The notes beneath the pieces are model-generated. The model was not told the origin of the DNA. It saw nothing but the letters and a program-made list of their open reading frames with translations, and searched no databases. This document shows, piece after piece, positions 62,420-64,000 of a stretch of DNA of 64,000 bases. Source of the stretch: Chitinophagaceae bacterium DXS (GTDB lineage: Bacteria > Bacteroidota > Bacteroidia > Chitinophagales > Chitinophagaceae); assembly GCA_030345135.1 (NCBI GenBank), contig CP128386.1, positions 6,369,623-6,433,622 of the forward strand, written 5' to 3'. Position numbers and translations under genes: made by a program. Numbering within the stretch: the stretch's first letter is position 1; each line of letters starts with the position of its first letter.

Positions 62420-63853
62420 ATGAAAAAGGTCTGCCTGTCGTTGTTTACTCTATTGGTTGCATTATTCGGTATTGCTCAAAAACAAATACAAAAAGCGAAT
62501 GGCCAGTACATCTCCCCCAAGGATATAGAAGGTTCTGTTAATGACTTGATGAAAGCCGGAGATGTTAATGGAATAGCCATAGCTATGATTAATGATAATG
62601 TTCCCTCTTACATAAAAGCATTTGGTTATAGCAATGCTGAAAAAGGCATTCCGCTGGATACTGCATCTGCCATGTATGCTGCATCGCTCGCCAAGCCGCT
62701 TTTTGCTTACATCGTAATGCAGCTTGTGGACAAAGGTTTTATTGCCCTTGATAAACCGCTATATACTTATCTGCAGAAACCTTTGCCTGAATATAAAGCT
62801 TACGCAGATCTTGCCGGAGACGAACGGTGGAAGTTAATAACTGCCCGGCATTGTCTTACCCATACGACTGGATTTCCAAATTGGCGGCAACTAAATCCCA
62901 ATAACAATAATAAGCTGGAGATATTCTTTACACCCGGTTCGCGCTATGCATATTCAGGGGAAGGTTTGTATCTATTGCAAATGGTTGTGGAAGCTATAAC
63001 CGGCAAACATTTGGAAACGCTGGCACAGGAGCAAATATTCGAACCCTTCGGCATGTACAACACAAGTTTTGTGTGGCAGCCTTCTTTTGAAAAAAATTAT
63101 GCAGTCGGTCACAATATGAATGGTGACACCCTTGCGAAGTTCAGGAACAAAGAATCGAATGCAGCAGGCTCGATGGAAACAACCGTTGCCGATTATGCCA
63201 GGTTTTTGTCTGCGGTTTTGCAACATAAAGGATTAAGTGAGCAATCATGGAAAGAAATGTTTTCTCGACAGATAGGCATCTTTACCAGACATCAATTTCC
63301 CTCATTGAACAATGATACAACAAGTGCAAACAGATCTATTCAATTGTCCTATGGGCTCGGCTGGGGATTATTTAATACGCCATACGGAAGTGCTTTTTTT
63401 AAAGAAGGCCATGGTGACGGGTGGGTGCATTACACGATTTGTTTGCCGGATAAAAAATCCGCCTTGCTCATAATGAGCAACAGTGCCAACGGAGAAAGTA
63501 TTTTTAAAGACCTGGTTGATAAACTGGAAGGTGTTTCTATTCCATGGGAATGGGAAGGTTATTATCCTTACAGGAAGCATGTTACGCTTTCAGAATTTGA
63601 ATTGAAGAAGTTTGTGGGTCAATATAAAAATGAGCGCATGCGGGCCATTGTTACGCTTGATAAAGGTGTGCTGAAAGTTGAAGTGCCTGATATGGGATTG
63701 GGAAAAACCAATTTATATGCAGAAAGCGATCATCACTTTTTTATGAAGACAATGGAAGTGGATCTGGAGTTTAGCATTGATGACGATGGTGTTTCGGAAA
63801 AGATACTGGTGAAGGATGAAGGGGAGGAATATGAATTGAGAAGGGTTAAATAG
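62420..63853 (+). CDS. Serine hydrolase of the class C beta-lactamase / penicillin-binding family
   Basis: A 477-residue secreted protein (signal peptide 1-19, ending FGIAQ). The catalytic SxxK is S89-L-A-K92 in MYAASLAKPLF. The second motif is Y178-S-G (YAYSGEGLYLLQ), in place of Y-x-N. The third, HxG-type, is KEGHGDGWVHYTI. The C-terminal 100 residues are a lipocalin-like beta domain (FELKKFVGQYKNERMRAIVT). It could be a D-aminopeptidase, esterase or peptidoglycan-acting enzyme; true beta-lactamase activity is unlikely with the added domain. Starts 56 bp after the universal stress gene. Confidence 0.9.
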   Translation: MKKVCLSLFTLLVALFGIAQKQIQKANGQYISPKDIEGSVNDLMKAGDVNGIAIAMINDNVPSYIKAFGYSNAEKGIPLDTASAMYAASLAKPLFAYIVMQLVDKGFIALDKPLYTYLQKPLPEYKAYADLAGDERWKLITARHCLTHTTGFPNWRQLNPNNNNKLEIFFTPGSRYAYSGEGLYLLQMVVEAITGKHLETLAQEQIFEPFGMYNTSFVWQPSFEKNYAVGHNMNGDTLAKFRNKESNAAGSMETTVADYARFLSAVLQHKGLSEQSWKEMFSRQIGIFTRHQFPSLNNDTTSANRSIQLSYGLGWGLFNTPYGSAFFKEGHGDGWVHYTICLPDKKSALLIMSNSANGESIFKDLVDKLEGVSIPWEWEGYYPYRKHVTLSEFELKKFVGQYKNERMRAIVTLDKGVLKVEVPDMGLGKTNLYAESDHHFFMKTMEVDLEFSIDDDGVSEKILVKDEGEEYELRRVK

Positions 63854-64000
63854 AGCCGGACCTGGATTGGCGAATTGCTCCTGCAGAGCAATTTGTCTGG
63901 ACCTGGATTTTAGGGATTAGGGGATTGGCGGGATTTTACGGGCGGACTTTCCCTGGGATTCTTGATTGCATAACAACTCACGAGAAATATAATAAAATCA
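63854..64000. other. Window end without gene
   Basis: CCGGACCTGGATT occurs twice (63857 and 63898 as GGACCTGGATT) with GGGATTxGG words between; no coding frame is seen. Confidence 0.4.

Noticed and set aside
1-64000. tRNA or rRNA genes
   Set aside because: No cloverleaf with a TTCRANNCY arm or rRNA-like stretch was noticed by eye; a covariance search was not possible here.

Overview
The window looks like chromosomal DNA of a member of the Bacteroidota, most likely family Chitinophagaceae. The grounds are two SusC/SusD outer-membrane pairs, one of them under an ECF sigma/FecR switch with an STN-domain receptor; a GH97 glycosidase; many short-signal lipoproteins; a Bacteroidota-type Lgt variant; and protein families typical of that phylum (DUF4382, heme-binding/P460 proteins). 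I cannot name the genus from sequence alone. No rRNA, tRNA or CRISPR array was seen.

Layout. 1-3547: reverse-strand SusC/SusD pair (SusD cut by the window edge). 4549-6684: an S4-domain RNA-binding protein and an M20 dipeptidase, separated by short-sequence repeats. 6717-9280: a 14-copy 7-bp tandem repeat, then a 5'-truncated group II intron with an intact reverse transcriptase/HNH protein, then the headless 3' part of an HTH regulator gene. 9298-14281: a one-directional run of seven small genes (DUF4272, SUKH/SMI1-KNR4, a TPR lipoprotein, a small cytochrome-oxidase-subunit-I-like membrane protein, others unknown). Its gaps contain attC-like imperfect palindromes, so I read it as an integron-type cassette array without an integrase (CALIN-like). 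14835-19388: hsp20 and a periplasmic molybdenum aldehyde oxidoreductase operon (paoABC type). 20061-21467: a cytochrome/P460-type pair. 22112-24010: GH97. 25334-26184: a PhnX-like HAD phosphatase coupled to a truncated phosphodiesterase gene, divergent from an HTH-cupin regulator. 29089-33693: Lgt and two carbohydrate esterases. 34002-44192: polysaccharide-utilisation locus (ECF sigma, FecR, SusC with STN, SusD, an 846-residue secreted protein of unknown class). 44595-63853: assorted genes, including a P-type ATPase, ArsR plus SRPBCC-VOC fusion, HtrA protease, PQQ-type sugar dehydrogenase, Fic protein, O-methyltransferase, universal stress protein and serine hydrolase.

How genes work together. 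The esterases at 30319-33693 and the 34002-44192 locus are divergent around one short promoter region that holds a perfect 16-bp palindrome. They probably form one carbohydrate-degradation region: esterases strip acyl groups, SusC/D import the glycan, and the STN-FecR-sigma chain senses it. PaoABC carries a Tat signal and should oxidise aldehydes in the periplasm.

The most striking non-coding feature is the repeat content. A composite repeat family (A) occurs in at least seven intergenic regions on both strands, often starting exactly at the stop codon of the neighbouring gene. A second family (B) has two short hairpins whose stems co-vary between copies. With a 122-bp tandem array, several simple-sequence repeats and the cassette palindromes, repeats fill nearly all the long gaps.
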